Source: Bacteroidales bacterium
Lineage (GTDB): Bacteria > Bacteroidota > Bacteroidia > Bacteroidales > UBA932
Direction of reading: 5' to 3'
Assembly (NCBI GenBank): GCA_004552615.1
Contig: SFNZ01000012.1
Location: forward strand, 1 to 32,500
Length of the DNA: 32,500 bases
The translations under genes and the position numbers were made by a program. The notes under the pieces were generated by a model that did not search any database, was not told the origin of the DNA, and worked only from the letters and a program-made list of their open reading frames with translations. Shown piece by piece: positions 8,079-17,105 of this stretch (its first letter is position 1; every line of letters starts with the position of its first letter).

Positions 8079-11000
8079 TTACAGTCTCTCGAGATGGAGA
8101 ACCATGTCGGAAGCGCTTGAAGCGTCAGCTACAGAAGCCTTCACGGCTGTGGCCGAGAATACTGTGATCTCCTTGTCCTGAGGAAGTTCAAGCTCAGTAG
8201 CACCGGCTGCAACCGGCACGAAGATACGGTACATATAGGTATGTACATAAGCCTCGTTCCTGGTCCTGGAATCGTGACGGTGACCGCCGACGTATGCTAC
8301 CTGGGCATCCTTGAGGAATGCCTTGTAGTCATCCCAGTTCGCTCCGCCGAAGAATCCTGAATAGTATGGAACGTTCACCTCGACAGGAGTACCGGCATTG
8401 AATACGGCGGTCTTGTCGTTCTCGGAAGCGGCCACGAGGAGGTAAACTCCTGTGCATCCTTCAGGAAGGGCTATCCTCTGTCCCTCTGAAGCGACTGCAT
8501 TCCTGAGGTCGGCTGTACCGAATGTGAACGGAACTCCAGCGAATACGAAATTGTCAGGAATCTGCTCTGCTGCATAGGAATGCCATTCGTTGTCCATGTG
8601 TCCGAAAGCGCTGAATGCATCGGAGGAGATGGCCACCTTGTTGTAAGGAAGCTCGACAGGGATATATTCGTTGCGGGAAGCCTTTGAAGGGCAGGATGCG
8701 AGACGTACCCTGTATGTGGCAGGAGCGAAGCCTCCTACCTTGACCTCAAGAGCTGAGCCGTTGAATGAAGCATTGCCCTTGCGCTCCTCGATACCGTTTG
8801 TCTCCTCTGCGTAAACGATGCTTGAAGCGAAGTTCACGCTGCCGGAAGACTCCTTGCCTGAAAGCTCATATACACGGACGATATATCCGTCACCGTCCTC
8901 GGCCTTCTTGAAGGCACGTACACGGATGTTGTCGGAATCAGTACCCAGCATTGAGAATGTTTTGCCGAGGGAGCCGGCATGGGAAGGAACAGTGAAGGCA
9001 GCCTTGCGCTGGTTCAGCTTGTCGGAATCGAGAGCTGCCTTTCCTGCGTCGAGTGCGCCCTTGTGTCCAACGATGGAATATGTGAACTCGTGAGGTGCGA
9101 TGTCGAGGGTCTTCTCATTGCCGTATCCGCGGTCTGCCGTAGGGGTATGGAGCAATGTCAGGCGGAGAGTCCTGTCATCCGGCTTGTCCCAGCCGTAGCG
9201 GCCGTCATTCATGATGGTAACGCCGTATGATCCGTCCTCAGCTGTAAGGTCAGCCCACTGCTGGGCAGGGACTTCGTAGGCGATGTCGGTATTGTTTCCG
9301 CGTCGGATATGTCCGAGACCGAGGTCGTATGATGCCTCAGGAGCATTGAATGAAACAGGGAATGCTGCCTTGAGGAGAGTGCGGTGAGAACGCCAGTCAA
9401 CATGGTTGCGGATGTCGATGCGGTCGTCAGCAGCTCCGTCATAAAGGGTGATGTACTGTGTGAATACGGACTCGCCGTAACGTCTCTCGACCTTGAGAGT
9501 ACCCATGAGCGGGCCGGTCTCACCTGCTGAAATCTTGACGTCAGCATTGACCTTGACAGGCTTCTTGTCGATGACGGACTTGAGAATCTCCCATGCAGGC
9601 CAGTTGTCGGAAGTATTCTCCTCGAAAATCTGGTAGCCGAAAGCGCAGCCTTCTGCAACGAGTTCCTTGCCGTAACGCTTGTCAATGATGGAGCAGATGT
9701 CTCCGTCAGCTCCGACGGTGACCTTGTAGATGGAGTTCTCTATGGTGTTGCCAGATACCTTGACGGAAGAACGGCCGCGGGATGCTGACTTCACCGGACG
9801 GAAATCGAATATTGCAACGCCCATTGAAGGAACCTTGGCTGCAACTGCTACAACTGCATTGTCACCCTCGCGGGAAACAATCTGGGATTTCACGAGCCTT
9901 CCGTCAGGTCCATAAACCTGTACTCCGGAATACTGTACAGGGAGGTTGAAATTGACGAGGGCAACCTCGTTGTTGGAAGCTGTCACAGGGTTGAAAATGG
10001 CTACGGCAGTGCCCTTTGCCCTGGTATCCATCTGCTTGGAAAGGTCGGAGACGGATCCTGTGATGACTCCTGCGAACATGTTCTGTGAAAGCATCTGGTC
10101 GTTCCATGTGAACGGATATGCCTCGGTGATGCAGGTTCCCGGAAGGTCATCGTGGAACTGATGCCAGATGAAACGCCTGTAAGCGTCATTGATGGTATAT
10201 TTCGGATAATCCACTGCTCCCGTCCAGTCAGCAATGGCAGCGATGCCTTCAGCTGCAAGTCCGAGCTGCTCGCTCCTGCGGTTCAGCATCTTGCAGTCGG
10301 TATTGGAGGTATAGCATCCGGTTCCGTGAACGTCCATGAGGAGTTCGCCGTTGAATACAGGGAGATTGTCCTTGTAAAGTTCGTCCTTGTAGTCATTGAA
10401 AATATCAATGGTGCTCGCGAACCTGAGTTCGTAGTTTTTGGAATTGGCAATGCTCTCGTTTATGGCCTTCACGGCAGCAGGGAGAGGTGATCCGCCCTGG
10501 TCACCGTGATGTCTTGATGACCTGGTACCGTAGTATCTCATTGCTGCCCCCACTGCAGAAGCGTCAACCTTGGCCTGGAGACCGCGATCTTCGGTGATGT
10601 CATGCTCAGGATTCCATCCGTACCCGCTTCCGTCAGGAACTGCAAGAATGCGGCTTCCGTCAATTCCTTCCCAGAGTCCGAACTCGAACGGGAACTTGGC
10701 TCCGCCCTCATAGAACGGCTTGTTCCTCCACTGGAGTTTCTGGGTATGGAAAGCAAAAACACCGCAATGTGAGGCAATCGTAGGAAGAGTGTAGCCGAAA
10801 CCGAAGCAGTCAGGGAGCATGATGTCGTATGACTTGACTCCGAACTCCTCCTTGTAGAACTCCTCGGCGAGGAGGATGTTCTTGAAATTGGACTCGGCTG
10901 AAGGTACATTATAGTCGTTTGCATCCCATGATGCACCGGCAGGATACCAGCGGCCCTCCTGGACATATTTCTTGAGGGTCCTGTACTGGAGCGGATAATA

Positions 11001-11273
11001 TTCCTTGGTCCAGTAATATTTCACTGCACCCTCGAAACTGAACTTATAGTCAGGATACTGCTCGAGCAGGGCGAAGTTCTGATACAGGGTGTTCGGGAGG
11101 AATTCCCTGATGGACTGCTGCACTGTCCATCTCCACTGGGTGTCGAAATGGGCATTGGCTGCCATGTAAACCTTCTTCCCAGGAGTTCCGTCCTGAGTCC
11201 GGGCCTGCGAGACAGGCATAGCGGCGGCAAGCATGACGGCAAGCGCGGCTGTTGCTTTGACGAAGTTTAACAT
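8079..11273 (-). CDS. GH38 alpha-mannosidase, secreted
   Basis: 1064 residues with a signal peptide (about 1-24, no lipobox cysteine), so probably periplasmic. The GH38 catalytic domain starts at NAHFDTQWRW, where His42 and Asp44 are expected zinc ligands. Asp155 in LPDCFGFGYTLP is the expected nucleophile, and HDDLPGT supplies the later metal-binding motif. Middle and C-terminal beta domains follow, as in other GH38 enzymes. By family it hydrolyses alpha-mannosidic bonds with retention, here probably on imported mannan or N-glycan oligosaccharides. It is separated from the rest of the locus by nhaA but lies on the same strand and fits the alpha-mannan function. A near-perfect stem-loop ends its transcript. 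Confidence 0.92.
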   Translation of the reverse strand: MLNFVKATAALAVMLAAAMPVSQARTQDGTPGKKVYMAANAHFDTQWRWTVQQSIREFLPNTLYQNFALLEQYPDYKFSFEGAVKYYWTKEYYPLQYRTLKKYVQEGRWYPAGASWDANDYNVPSAESNFKNILLAEEFYKEEFGVKSYDIMLPDCFGFGYTLPTIASHCGVFAFHTQKLQWRNKPFYEGGAKFPFEFGLWEGIDGSRILAVPDGSGYGWNPEHDITEDRGLQAKVDASAVGAAMRYYGTRSSRHHGDQGGSPLPAAVKAINESIANSKNYELRFASTIDIFNDYKDELYKDNLPVFNGELLMDVHGTGCYTSNTDCKMLNRRSEQLGLAAEGIAAIADWTGAVDYPKYTINDAYRRFIWHQFHDDLPGTCITEAYPFTWNDQMLSQNMFAGVITGSVSDLSKQMDTRAKGTAVAIFNPVTASNNEVALVNFNLPVQYSGVQVYGPDGRLVKSQIVSREGDNAVVAVAAKVPSMGVAIFDFRPVKSASRGRSSVKVSGNTIENSIYKVTVGADGDICSIIDKRYGKELVAEGCAFGYQIFEENTSDNWPAWEILKSVIDKKPVKVNADVKISAGETGPLMGTLKVERRYGESVFTQYITLYDGAADDRIDIRNHVDWRSHRTLLKAAFPVSFNAPEASYDLGLGHIRRGNNTDIAYEVPAQQWADLTAEDGSYGVTIMNDGRYGWDKPDDRTLRLTLLHTPTADRGYGNEKTLDIAPHEFTYSIVGHKGALDAGKAALDSDKLNQRKAAFTVPSHAGSLGKTFSMLGTDSDNIRVRAFKKAEDGDGYIVRVYELSGKESSGSVNFASSIVYAEETNGIEERKGNASFNGSALEVKVGGFAPATYRVRLASCPSKASRNEYIPVELPYNKVAISSDAFSAFGHMDNEWHSYAAEQIPDNFVFAGVPFTFGTADLRNAVASEGQRIALPEGCTGVYLLVAASENDKTAVFNAGTPVEVNVPYYSGFFGGANWDDYKAFLKDAQVAYVGGHRHDSRTRNEAYVHTYMYRIFVPVAAGATELELPQDKEITVFSATAVKASVADASSASDMVLHLERL

Positions 11274-11300
11274 AATTTATACTGTTTATTGATTAATTTC

Positions 11301-11325
11301 AAAAGTGTTGCAATTTAACACTTTT
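11301..11325. terminator. Inverted repeat between nhaA and the GH38 gene
   Basis: AAAAGTGTT (11301-11309) and AACACTTTT (11317-11325) form a perfect 9-bp stem with a 7-nt loop. The arms end in A4/T4, so it could terminate either strand; here it would separate nhaA from GH38. An operator for the GH38 gene, whose start is at 11273, is an alternative. Confidence 0.4.
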
Positions 11326-11338
11326 ATTCAGTCCCTGC

Positions 11339-11354
11339 AAGTCCTGCAGGACTT
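11339..11354. repeat. 16-bp perfect palindrome downstream of nhaA
   Basis: AAGTCCTGCAGGACTT reads identically on both strands. It lies 8 bases past the nhaA stop codon and 65 bases upstream of the GH38 start. It could fold as a 6-bp stem with a TGCA loop (part of an nhaA terminator) or serve as a protein-binding palindrome. Confidence 0.45.
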
Positions 11355-11362
11355 TCCGTATG

Positions 11363-12778
11363 TCATCCGCGCTTTTTCTTCCGGCTGAATACTGAGATGA
11401 GGAGGCTTCCGAGGATTCCGGCGGAAAGAGAGCCTACAAGGACAGCTATCTTGCCGAGCGACCTGAGATGCGAGGTAATATCAGGTGTCAGGTCCGTGAA
11501 TGACAGGGTGTCCACGAAAATGGACATGGTGAACCCGATTCCTCCGAGGCAGGCCACGGCGAACAACATTTTCCATGACGCACCTTCCGGCATTGCCCCG
11601 ATTTTCAGCTTGATGGCAATCCAGCTGGCGACGGTGATGCCCAACGGTTTGCCAATGAGCAATCCGAAGAAGACACCCAGACCTACAGAGCCGAGGGCCG
11701 GTGAATACTGGAATATATTGAAGTAGCTCGGGTCCAGAATCTCTACGCCGGCATTAGCCAGGGCGAATATCGGCATTATCACGAAATTGACCCACGGGCT
11801 CAGGGCATGCTCCATCCTGTAGCTCATGCCGACCGTACCTTCTGCTATGTGGCTGATGTTCCTGAGGCAAGTGCGCTGGTTCAGGTTCGGGAAATGCTCC
11901 TCGTTCTCATATTTGTGCATGAGTTTCTGGTAGGCGTCGCACTTCTTGTTGAAATACGATTGCGAGAATCGGGCGTCCATAGGAATCATCATGGCCATCA
12001 CCACTCCGGACATCGTGGCATGGATTCCGGCATAATAGAACAGAAACCAGACCACTATGAGAGGGACAATATAGAATACTATACGTTTCTCCCCCGCCCT
12101 GTTCAGGAGATAGGCGAAGGCGATAACTGCCAATGCAATGAGTATCAGATTGATATTCACGTCCCCACCGTAGAAGAATGCCACCACTAGTATCGCCCCG
12201 AGGTCGTCGGCTATGGCGAGTGCCGTGAGGAACACCTTCAGCGAGAGCGGGACACGGTCCCCCATTATGGACATAATTCCCATCGCGAAGGCTATGTCGG
12301 TGGCAGTCGGGATACCCCAGCCGGTGGCAGCTGCAGTCCCTCCGTTCACGAGAGCATAAATGAGGGCCGGCATTGCCATTCCGCCTGCCGCTGCAATAAC
12401 TGGGAGGACAGCTTTCTTTACCGTGCAGAGCTGCCCGCAGGTTATCTCCCTCTTGATCTCGAGACCGACCGTGAAGAAGAAGACCACCATGAGAATGTCG
12501 TTGATGAACTTCTCCACAGTCATTCCTTTAGGGAAAACCCAGTCTATGGAACGAAATCCGTCGGCATCGGCCGGACTCTGGATGGATATCGTCAGGCTGG
12601 TGTGCAGGAATGCATTGTAATAATCCCTTGTAAACGGCAAGTTCGCGAGCAACATTGCTACAATCACACAGAGGAGCAGAAGTCCTCCGGCAGCCCACGG
12701 CTTGCTGAACAGGCGGTAGCGCCCTTTTTCAAACAGATGATACTGTTTTGCAATCGAATACGTCGGTATTATGTTCAT
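11363..12778 (-). CDS. nhaA: Na+/H+ antiporter NhaA
   Basis: 471 residues, polytopic inner-membrane protein with about 12 hydrophobic segments. The ion-binding motifs are intact: ATDIAFA (Asp161) and the paired aspartates 191-192 in IADDLGAI, corresponding to Asp133 and Asp163/164 of the E. coli protein. It exchanges external protons for internal Na+ or Li+. It is longer than the ~390-residue E. coli protein, mostly in a hydrophilic loop around residues 280-315 (KKCDAYQKLMHKYENEEH). It sits between two enzymes of the mannan locus but has its own promoter and 118 bp upstream, so it may be an unrelated housekeeping gene or may maintain sodium balance for sodium-coupled uptake. Confidence 0.95.
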   Translation of the reverse strand: MNIIPTYSIAKQYHLFEKGRYRLFSKPWAAGGLLLLCVIVAMLLANLPFTRDYYNAFLHTSLTISIQSPADADGFRSIDWVFPKGMTVEKFINDILMVVFFFTVGLEIKREITCGQLCTVKKAVLPVIAAAGGMAMPALIYALVNGGTAAATGWGIPTATDIAFAMGIMSIMGDRVPLSLKVFLTALAIADDLGAILVVAFFYGGDVNINLILIALAVIAFAYLLNRAGEKRIVFYIVPLIVVWFLFYYAGIHATMSGVVMAMMIPMDARFSQSYFNKKCDAYQKLMHKYENEEHFPNLNQRTCLRNISHIAEGTVGMSYRMEHALSPWVNFVIMPIFALANAGVEILDPSYFNIFQYSPALGSVGLGVFFGLLIGKPLGITVASWIAIKLKIGAMPEGASWKMLFAVACLGGIGFTMSIFVDTLSFTDLTPDITSHLRSLGKIAVLVGSLSAGILGSLLISVFSRKKKRG

Positions 12779-12841
12779 GTCTTAATCTGTTCGGCAGGCA
12801 GGAAGCCGTCCGGCCTCCGGATGCCCTGGTCATACGGAACA

Positions 12842-12872
12842 CAAAAATAGTAAATTAAATGTTCATTGCCAA
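12842..12872 (-). promoter_or_regulatory. Promoter of nhaA
   Basis: On the minus strand TATTTTTG (12849 to 12842) matches TAnnTTTG. TTG (12872 to 12870) is 20 bases upstream as the -33 element. It lies 64 bases upstream of the nhaA start and downstream of the GxGYxYP gene, suggesting nhaA is transcribed independently of the mannan operon. Confidence 0.55.
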
Positions 12873-12896
12873 GGCAACCGGGACCAAAATCGGAGG

Positions 12897-14804
12897 TCAT
12901 CTTATGGTTGACAGATATTTGAGAGTCTGCTCGCGGCGCTCCGCCATCCGGATCCTCCAGACAAGTTCCTGAACCGGCACGGCCTCGAATGTCTTTCCTG
13001 CAGCATTCAGGCACGCAAGGGCTGCCGAAGCCCCTTTCCGGCCGTCGAATGTGCTCCATGCATGGACGCATACCAGATCGTGGGTCAGGCCGTCGGCAAG
13101 AGTCTTCATCCTCACGCCAATTTCCTGAGGACTCCCCTGACCGGGGGCATCGGAACCTCTCCAAAGGGAATATCCGGCAGTCACCACAGGAATGTCGTAA
13201 CCTTCCTTGTTCGTGACCCAGAGCACCTTGCCGCCACCTCCGTTGTACGGGCTGTATTGTATGACCACGATGCCCTCAAGCTGGTCATTGGCTTCTGCGA
13301 ATGCCCTGTAAGCCTCCATGGAAGCCTCGCTGTCCACGTCTTCGGCTATAAGATGCAACACCTTGAGCCTGTGAGCCCTCATGGCTGAAGCAGTCCGTTC
13401 CGCAAGCAGGCGGAGGCCGAAGGCGCGGTCAGACTTCGAGGCATAATTGTCCACATAGAAATATCCTCCGCCGAAGCATTCCATCAGGTTTCCCGGAACC
13501 TGTTGCGAGGCAAGAAGATGGTCTTCATGGACCGGGGCAAGCTGTTCGAGAGCCTGCGAGCACAGGCCAAAGCTGAATTTCACGGAAGGGACTGAAGGCT
13601 CGGAGTAGAATTCCTCGTCAAAGCCGTTCATGACCCATTGGTAATTGTCCCCGTCGCTCAGGAAAAAGGATACGTAATGAGCCGGTTTCGTATAATCTAT
13701 ATCCCTTGGATTCAATACCTTGGCGAGTGCAGGAGAATGAGAGCGGGCTCCGGCGGAGGTCAATGTGTGGTTGTAGCTCCAGTCGGCGGCCAGCATGAGC
13801 TTCCCGGCTGCTGAGATTCTCGAAACAAACACGTCTTCTCCGGAAGCGCTCTCCCATCCGAGAACGGAAGCGCCCGGTTCAAGCCATGCCAGGACCTCAT
13901 CCATGAGAGCCGTGTTGGTACCTCCTGAGGAAGTACCGTTCTTCTTGTTGAGATTCAGGACGAAAAGCGAGTTGCTCACGGCATATTCCCGGAGTTCTCC
14001 GGTCTGCACCGGCATCAGGACAAGGGCCTTGTTGCTGCATCTGTCCCTGAACTCGTGCCACGCATCCTCGGTGGATTTCCGTGTTGCGTCGTATTTCATT
14101 TCCATCCCGAGGCCGTCGAAATAGGTCTTGTCCCTTACGTCCACTATGATGGAATTGAAGACGTGCGAGGCCACGGAAGCTGCCACGGCGCTTTCCGGAT
14201 TGCCCTCTACATCGCAGAGGACATATCCGTCCACAAGGTCGCGTACATTCACGCGCTGCCCCTCGTAGTCGCCGTAGTCCTTGGAAATCAGTTGGATACC
14301 GGTCTGCCGTCCGATTTCCGGCCCGAGCGTGGCCTTGACCCTGGAATACGGGGCCTGTGAGTCCTCGAGCCAGATACCCACATTGGTCCTGCCTTCGGCA
14401 AGAGCCCTGTTCACAAGTCCGGCGAGGGACTGGCAGAGCAGATGGTACTGCAGGCCGCGCGTCCTTTCCGAAAGTCCGAGGGAATTCCTGTCGGACCGGT
14501 CGGCTATGTCGACACAGGTCCAGTGCATTACGGGGCGAACGGGCATTTCCGGCATGCTGAACCTGCCAGCGTCCGGGGAAGAATCATATAAATCATTGTA
14601 AGCCACGGCTTCCGGCGATGATTCAGGTACCGTGACATCGATACGTCCAGGGAGAGTCCCGTCGGTGGAGGAACAGTCCCCGTTCTCACCGCCGGTTATT
14701 GCCGGACCTCCCTTCTCTCCGCTTCCGCATGACAGCAGGGCGGAAAGAACAAGAGCGGCAGGGATATGCCTTGCCGCTCCTGTCTTATTGAAAATTTTTC
14801 TCAT
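12897..14804 (-). CDS. GxGYxYP-family lipoprotein, putative carbohydrate-active protein
   Basis: 635 residues. A lipoprotein signal ends in LSALLSC (Cys about residue 26) and is followed by a Gly/Ser-rich linker. The N-terminal and C-terminal GxGYxYP domains are recognised from blocks such as YVSFFLSDGDNYQWVMNG and ECFGGGYFYVDNY, the position of the family signature. The last residue of the signature, normally Pro, is Val here (GGGYFYV), so the motif is degenerate. The family occurs in polysaccharide utilization loci and is described only as putative glycoside-hydrolase-like; its reaction is not known to me. The gene starts 1 bp after the GH92 stop, so it is co-transcribed and probably translationally coupled, implying a role on the same glycan. 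Confidence 0.8.
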   Translation of the reverse strand: MRKIFNKTGAARHIPAALVLSALLSCGSGEKGGPAITGGENGDCSSTDGTLPGRIDVTVPESSPEAVAYNDLYDSSPDAGRFSMPEMPVRPVMHWTCVDIADRSDRNSLGLSERTRGLQYHLLCQSLAGLVNRALAEGRTNVGIWLEDSQAPYSRVKATLGPEIGRQTGIQLISKDYGDYEGQRVNVRDLVDGYVLCDVEGNPESAVAASVASHVFNSIIVDVRDKTYFDGLGMEMKYDATRKSTEDAWHEFRDRCSNKALVLMPVQTGELREYAVSNSLFVLNLNKKNGTSSGGTNTALMDEVLAWLEPGASVLGWESASGEDVFVSRISAAGKLMLAADWSYNHTLTSAGARSHSPALAKVLNPRDIDYTKPAHYVSFFLSDGDNYQWVMNGFDEEFYSEPSVPSVKFSFGLCSQALEQLAPVHEDHLLASQQVPGNLMECFGGGYFYVDNYASKSDRAFGLRLLAERTASAMRAHRLKVLHLIAEDVDSEASMEAYRAFAEANDQLEGIVVIQYSPYNGGGGKVLWVTNKEGYDIPVVTAGYSLWRGSDAPGQGSPQEIGVRMKTLADGLTHDLVCVHAWSTFDGRKGASAALACLNAAGKTFEAVPVQELVWRIRMAERREQTLKYLSTIR

Positions 14805-14805
14805 T

Positions 14806-17097
14806 TTATTCTTTTGAGAATGAATATGGCATGTCCTCTTCAGCCGTACCGCGTGATGTCTGAGGCTTGTCAGTCATGTTGAAGACAATGGACGCTCCGC
14901 TCCTGAGTTCGTCGAACGTGACATAGTTGCGTGTGACAGTCTTGCCGTCAATCGTCATGGACTTGATGTAATAGTTCTCGTCAGAATTGTCCGGTGCCGT
15001 AATCCTGAGAGTCTTTCTTCCAGGCATGTCCACGGTCACCTCCTTGAACAGAGGAGTACCGACAGCATATTGTCCGGAAGCAGGGCATACAGGATAGAAT
15101 CCGAGGGCCGAGAAAACATACCATGCGGATGTCTGGCCGTTGTCCTCGTCACCGCAATATCCGTCAGGAGCAGCGGTGTAGAACTTGTCCATCACTTCAC
15201 GTACGCGGGCCTGGGCCTTCCATGGCTGTCCGCACCAGTCGTAGAGATAAATCATGTGCTGGATAGGCTGGTTGCCATGTGCATAATTGCCCATGTTCAT
15301 TACCTGCATCTCCCTGATTTCATGGATGGTAGCCCCGTAGTAGCTGTCATCGAAATGAGGAGGTATGTCGAATACGGAATCCATCATTCCAGCGAAGCCT
15401 TCGTCACCGCCCATCAGGCTGATGAGGCCTGCAGGGTCATGGAATACCGACCAGGTGTAATGGAGGCTGTTGCCTTCCGTGAAGTCGCCGCCCCATTTGA
15501 GAGGGCTGAACGGTTCGGAGAAGGTACCGTCCTCGTTCCTGCCAACCATGAGCTTGTATTTTTCATTGTAGAGATTGCGGTAGTTCATGGCAGCCTTCCT
15601 GTACGGTTCGAGCTCGGCGTCGGACTTGCCGAGGGCCTTGCCGAATGTATAGATGCACCAGTCGTCGTATGCATATTCAAGGGTACGTGCAGCATTCTCG
15701 TTGATGCCTACGTTGCAAGGCACATATCCGAGCCTGTCATAATACTCCCAGCCGCGGCGTCCGGTGGAGCTGACCTGAGGATGGACTGAATGGGCTCCGG
15801 AAGTGACTGCCTCCCAGAGTTTCTCCGCATCATATCCGCGGATTCCGTTGATATATGCATCGGCAACGACTGAAGCGGAATTGTTCCCGACCATGCATCC
15901 CCTGTGACCGGGACTGGCCCACTCAGGCAGGAATCCGCTCTCGAGATATGCGTTCACGAGACCTTCCTGCACTTTCACGCTCTGCTCAGGATAAATCAGG
16001 TTCATGAGCGGGAAGAGGCTTCTGAAGGTGTCCCAGAATCCGGTGTCGGTAGTCATGTAGCCCGGGAGGACTTCTCCGTTGTAAGGGCTGTAATGTACTC
16101 TCTCTCCTGCAGCATTGATCTCCGAGAGATCGCGAGGGAAGAGAAGGGCCCTGTATAGGCATGAGTAGAACGTGCGCACACGGTCAATGTCGGAGTCGTT
16201 CACGCGGATACGTCCGAGAACCTCGTTCCATCTGTCACGGCAGGCAGTCTTGACATCCTCGAAGGACTTGCCGTCAAGTTCCCTGAGATTGAGCTCTGCC
16301 TGATCGAGGCTTATGAATGAAGAAGCCACCTTGAGATTGACCTGCTGGCCTCTTGCGGTCTTGAAGCCGACCATTGCGAGGGCATGATCAGAAGTAACTT
16401 CATCCTTGCCTGTGAGCTTGTCTCCGTCGGCAGTCCCGACACTTGTGAAAGGAGTGTCGGAAACTATCACGAACCAGTTCCTGAAATTCCCAGGCACGCC
16501 GCCGTGGTTGTTGGTGGCATAGCCCACTATCATGTTTTTCTCAGGAATGACCTTGACATGGGAACCTCCCTTGTAGGCGTCGATGACGAGATAGGAGTTC
16601 TCCATCTCAGGATATGTCAGGCGGAATGCGGCTGCACGCTCCGTAGGGGCAATTTCAGCAACTACGTCATGCTCTGCGAGATATACCCTGTAATAATACG
16701 GAGTGGCAATCTCGGCCTTGTGCGAGAACCAGCTTTCCCTCTCATTCTCGTTGAATACAGGTCCTGTGGTGACTGGCATGATGGAGAATGCGCCGTAATC
16801 ATTGATCCACGGGCTCGGCTGATGTGTCTGCTTCAGGCCGCGGATTCTCGTGGCGGTGTACTGGTATGTCCATCCGTCTCCGTTCTTTCCTGTCTGCGGA
16901 GTCCAGAAATTCATGCCCCAAGGCATTGCTGTCGCCGGATAGGTGTTGCCGGCTGAAAGGGCATGGGTAGACTCGGTTCCGACGAGGGTGCTGACATAGG
17001 AAACGGGCTCGTCCATTGTCTGAGAAACCTGCCCGGCACTGCAGCAGGACATGCACAGCGCCGCACAGGCAAAAATAGCTAATATACTTCTATTCAT
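14806..17097 (-). CDS. GH92 exo-alpha-mannosidase lipoprotein
   Basis: 763 residues. A lipoprotein signal contains the lipobox region CMSC (Cys18/19) with no acidic export signal after it, suggesting a periplasmic-facing location. The N-terminal beta-sandwich starts at YVSTLVGTES, followed by an alpha/alpha-six barrel. Glu541 in FTEGNS is the expected catalytic acid. Asp650 and Asp652 in CGDEDNGQTSAWYVFSALGFYP are the expected base residues. GH92 enzymes are calcium-dependent inverting exo-mannosidases acting on alpha-1,2/1,3/1,4/1,6 linkages; the linkage here cannot be fixed by eye. It lies 8 bp after the DUF4965 gene. It would trim mannan side chains alongside GH76 and GH38. Confidence 0.94.
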   Translation of the reverse strand: MNRSILAIFACAALCMSCCSAGQVSQTMDEPVSYVSTLVGTESTHALSAGNTYPATAMPWGMNFWTPQTGKNGDGWTYQYTATRIRGLKQTHQPSPWINDYGAFSIMPVTTGPVFNENERESWFSHKAEIATPYYYRVYLAEHDVVAEIAPTERAAAFRLTYPEMENSYLVIDAYKGGSHVKVIPEKNMIVGYATNNHGGVPGNFRNWFVIVSDTPFTSVGTADGDKLTGKDEVTSDHALAMVGFKTARGQQVNLKVASSFISLDQAELNLRELDGKSFEDVKTACRDRWNEVLGRIRVNDSDIDRVRTFYSCLYRALLFPRDLSEINAAGERVHYSPYNGEVLPGYMTTDTGFWDTFRSLFPLMNLIYPEQSVKVQEGLVNAYLESGFLPEWASPGHRGCMVGNNSASVVADAYINGIRGYDAEKLWEAVTSGAHSVHPQVSSTGRRGWEYYDRLGYVPCNVGINENAARTLEYAYDDWCIYTFGKALGKSDAELEPYRKAAMNYRNLYNEKYKLMVGRNEDGTFSEPFSPLKWGGDFTEGNSLHYTWSVFHDPAGLISLMGGDEGFAGMMDSVFDIPPHFDDSYYGATIHEIREMQVMNMGNYAHGNQPIQHMIYLYDWCGQPWKAQARVREVMDKFYTAAPDGYCGDEDNGQTSAWYVFSALGFYPVCPASGQYAVGTPLFKEVTVDMPGRKTLRITAPDNSDENYYIKSMTIDGKTVTRNYVTFDELRSGASIVFNMTDKPQTSRGTAEEDMPYSFSKE

Positions 17098-17105
17098 GAT
17101 TGAGA

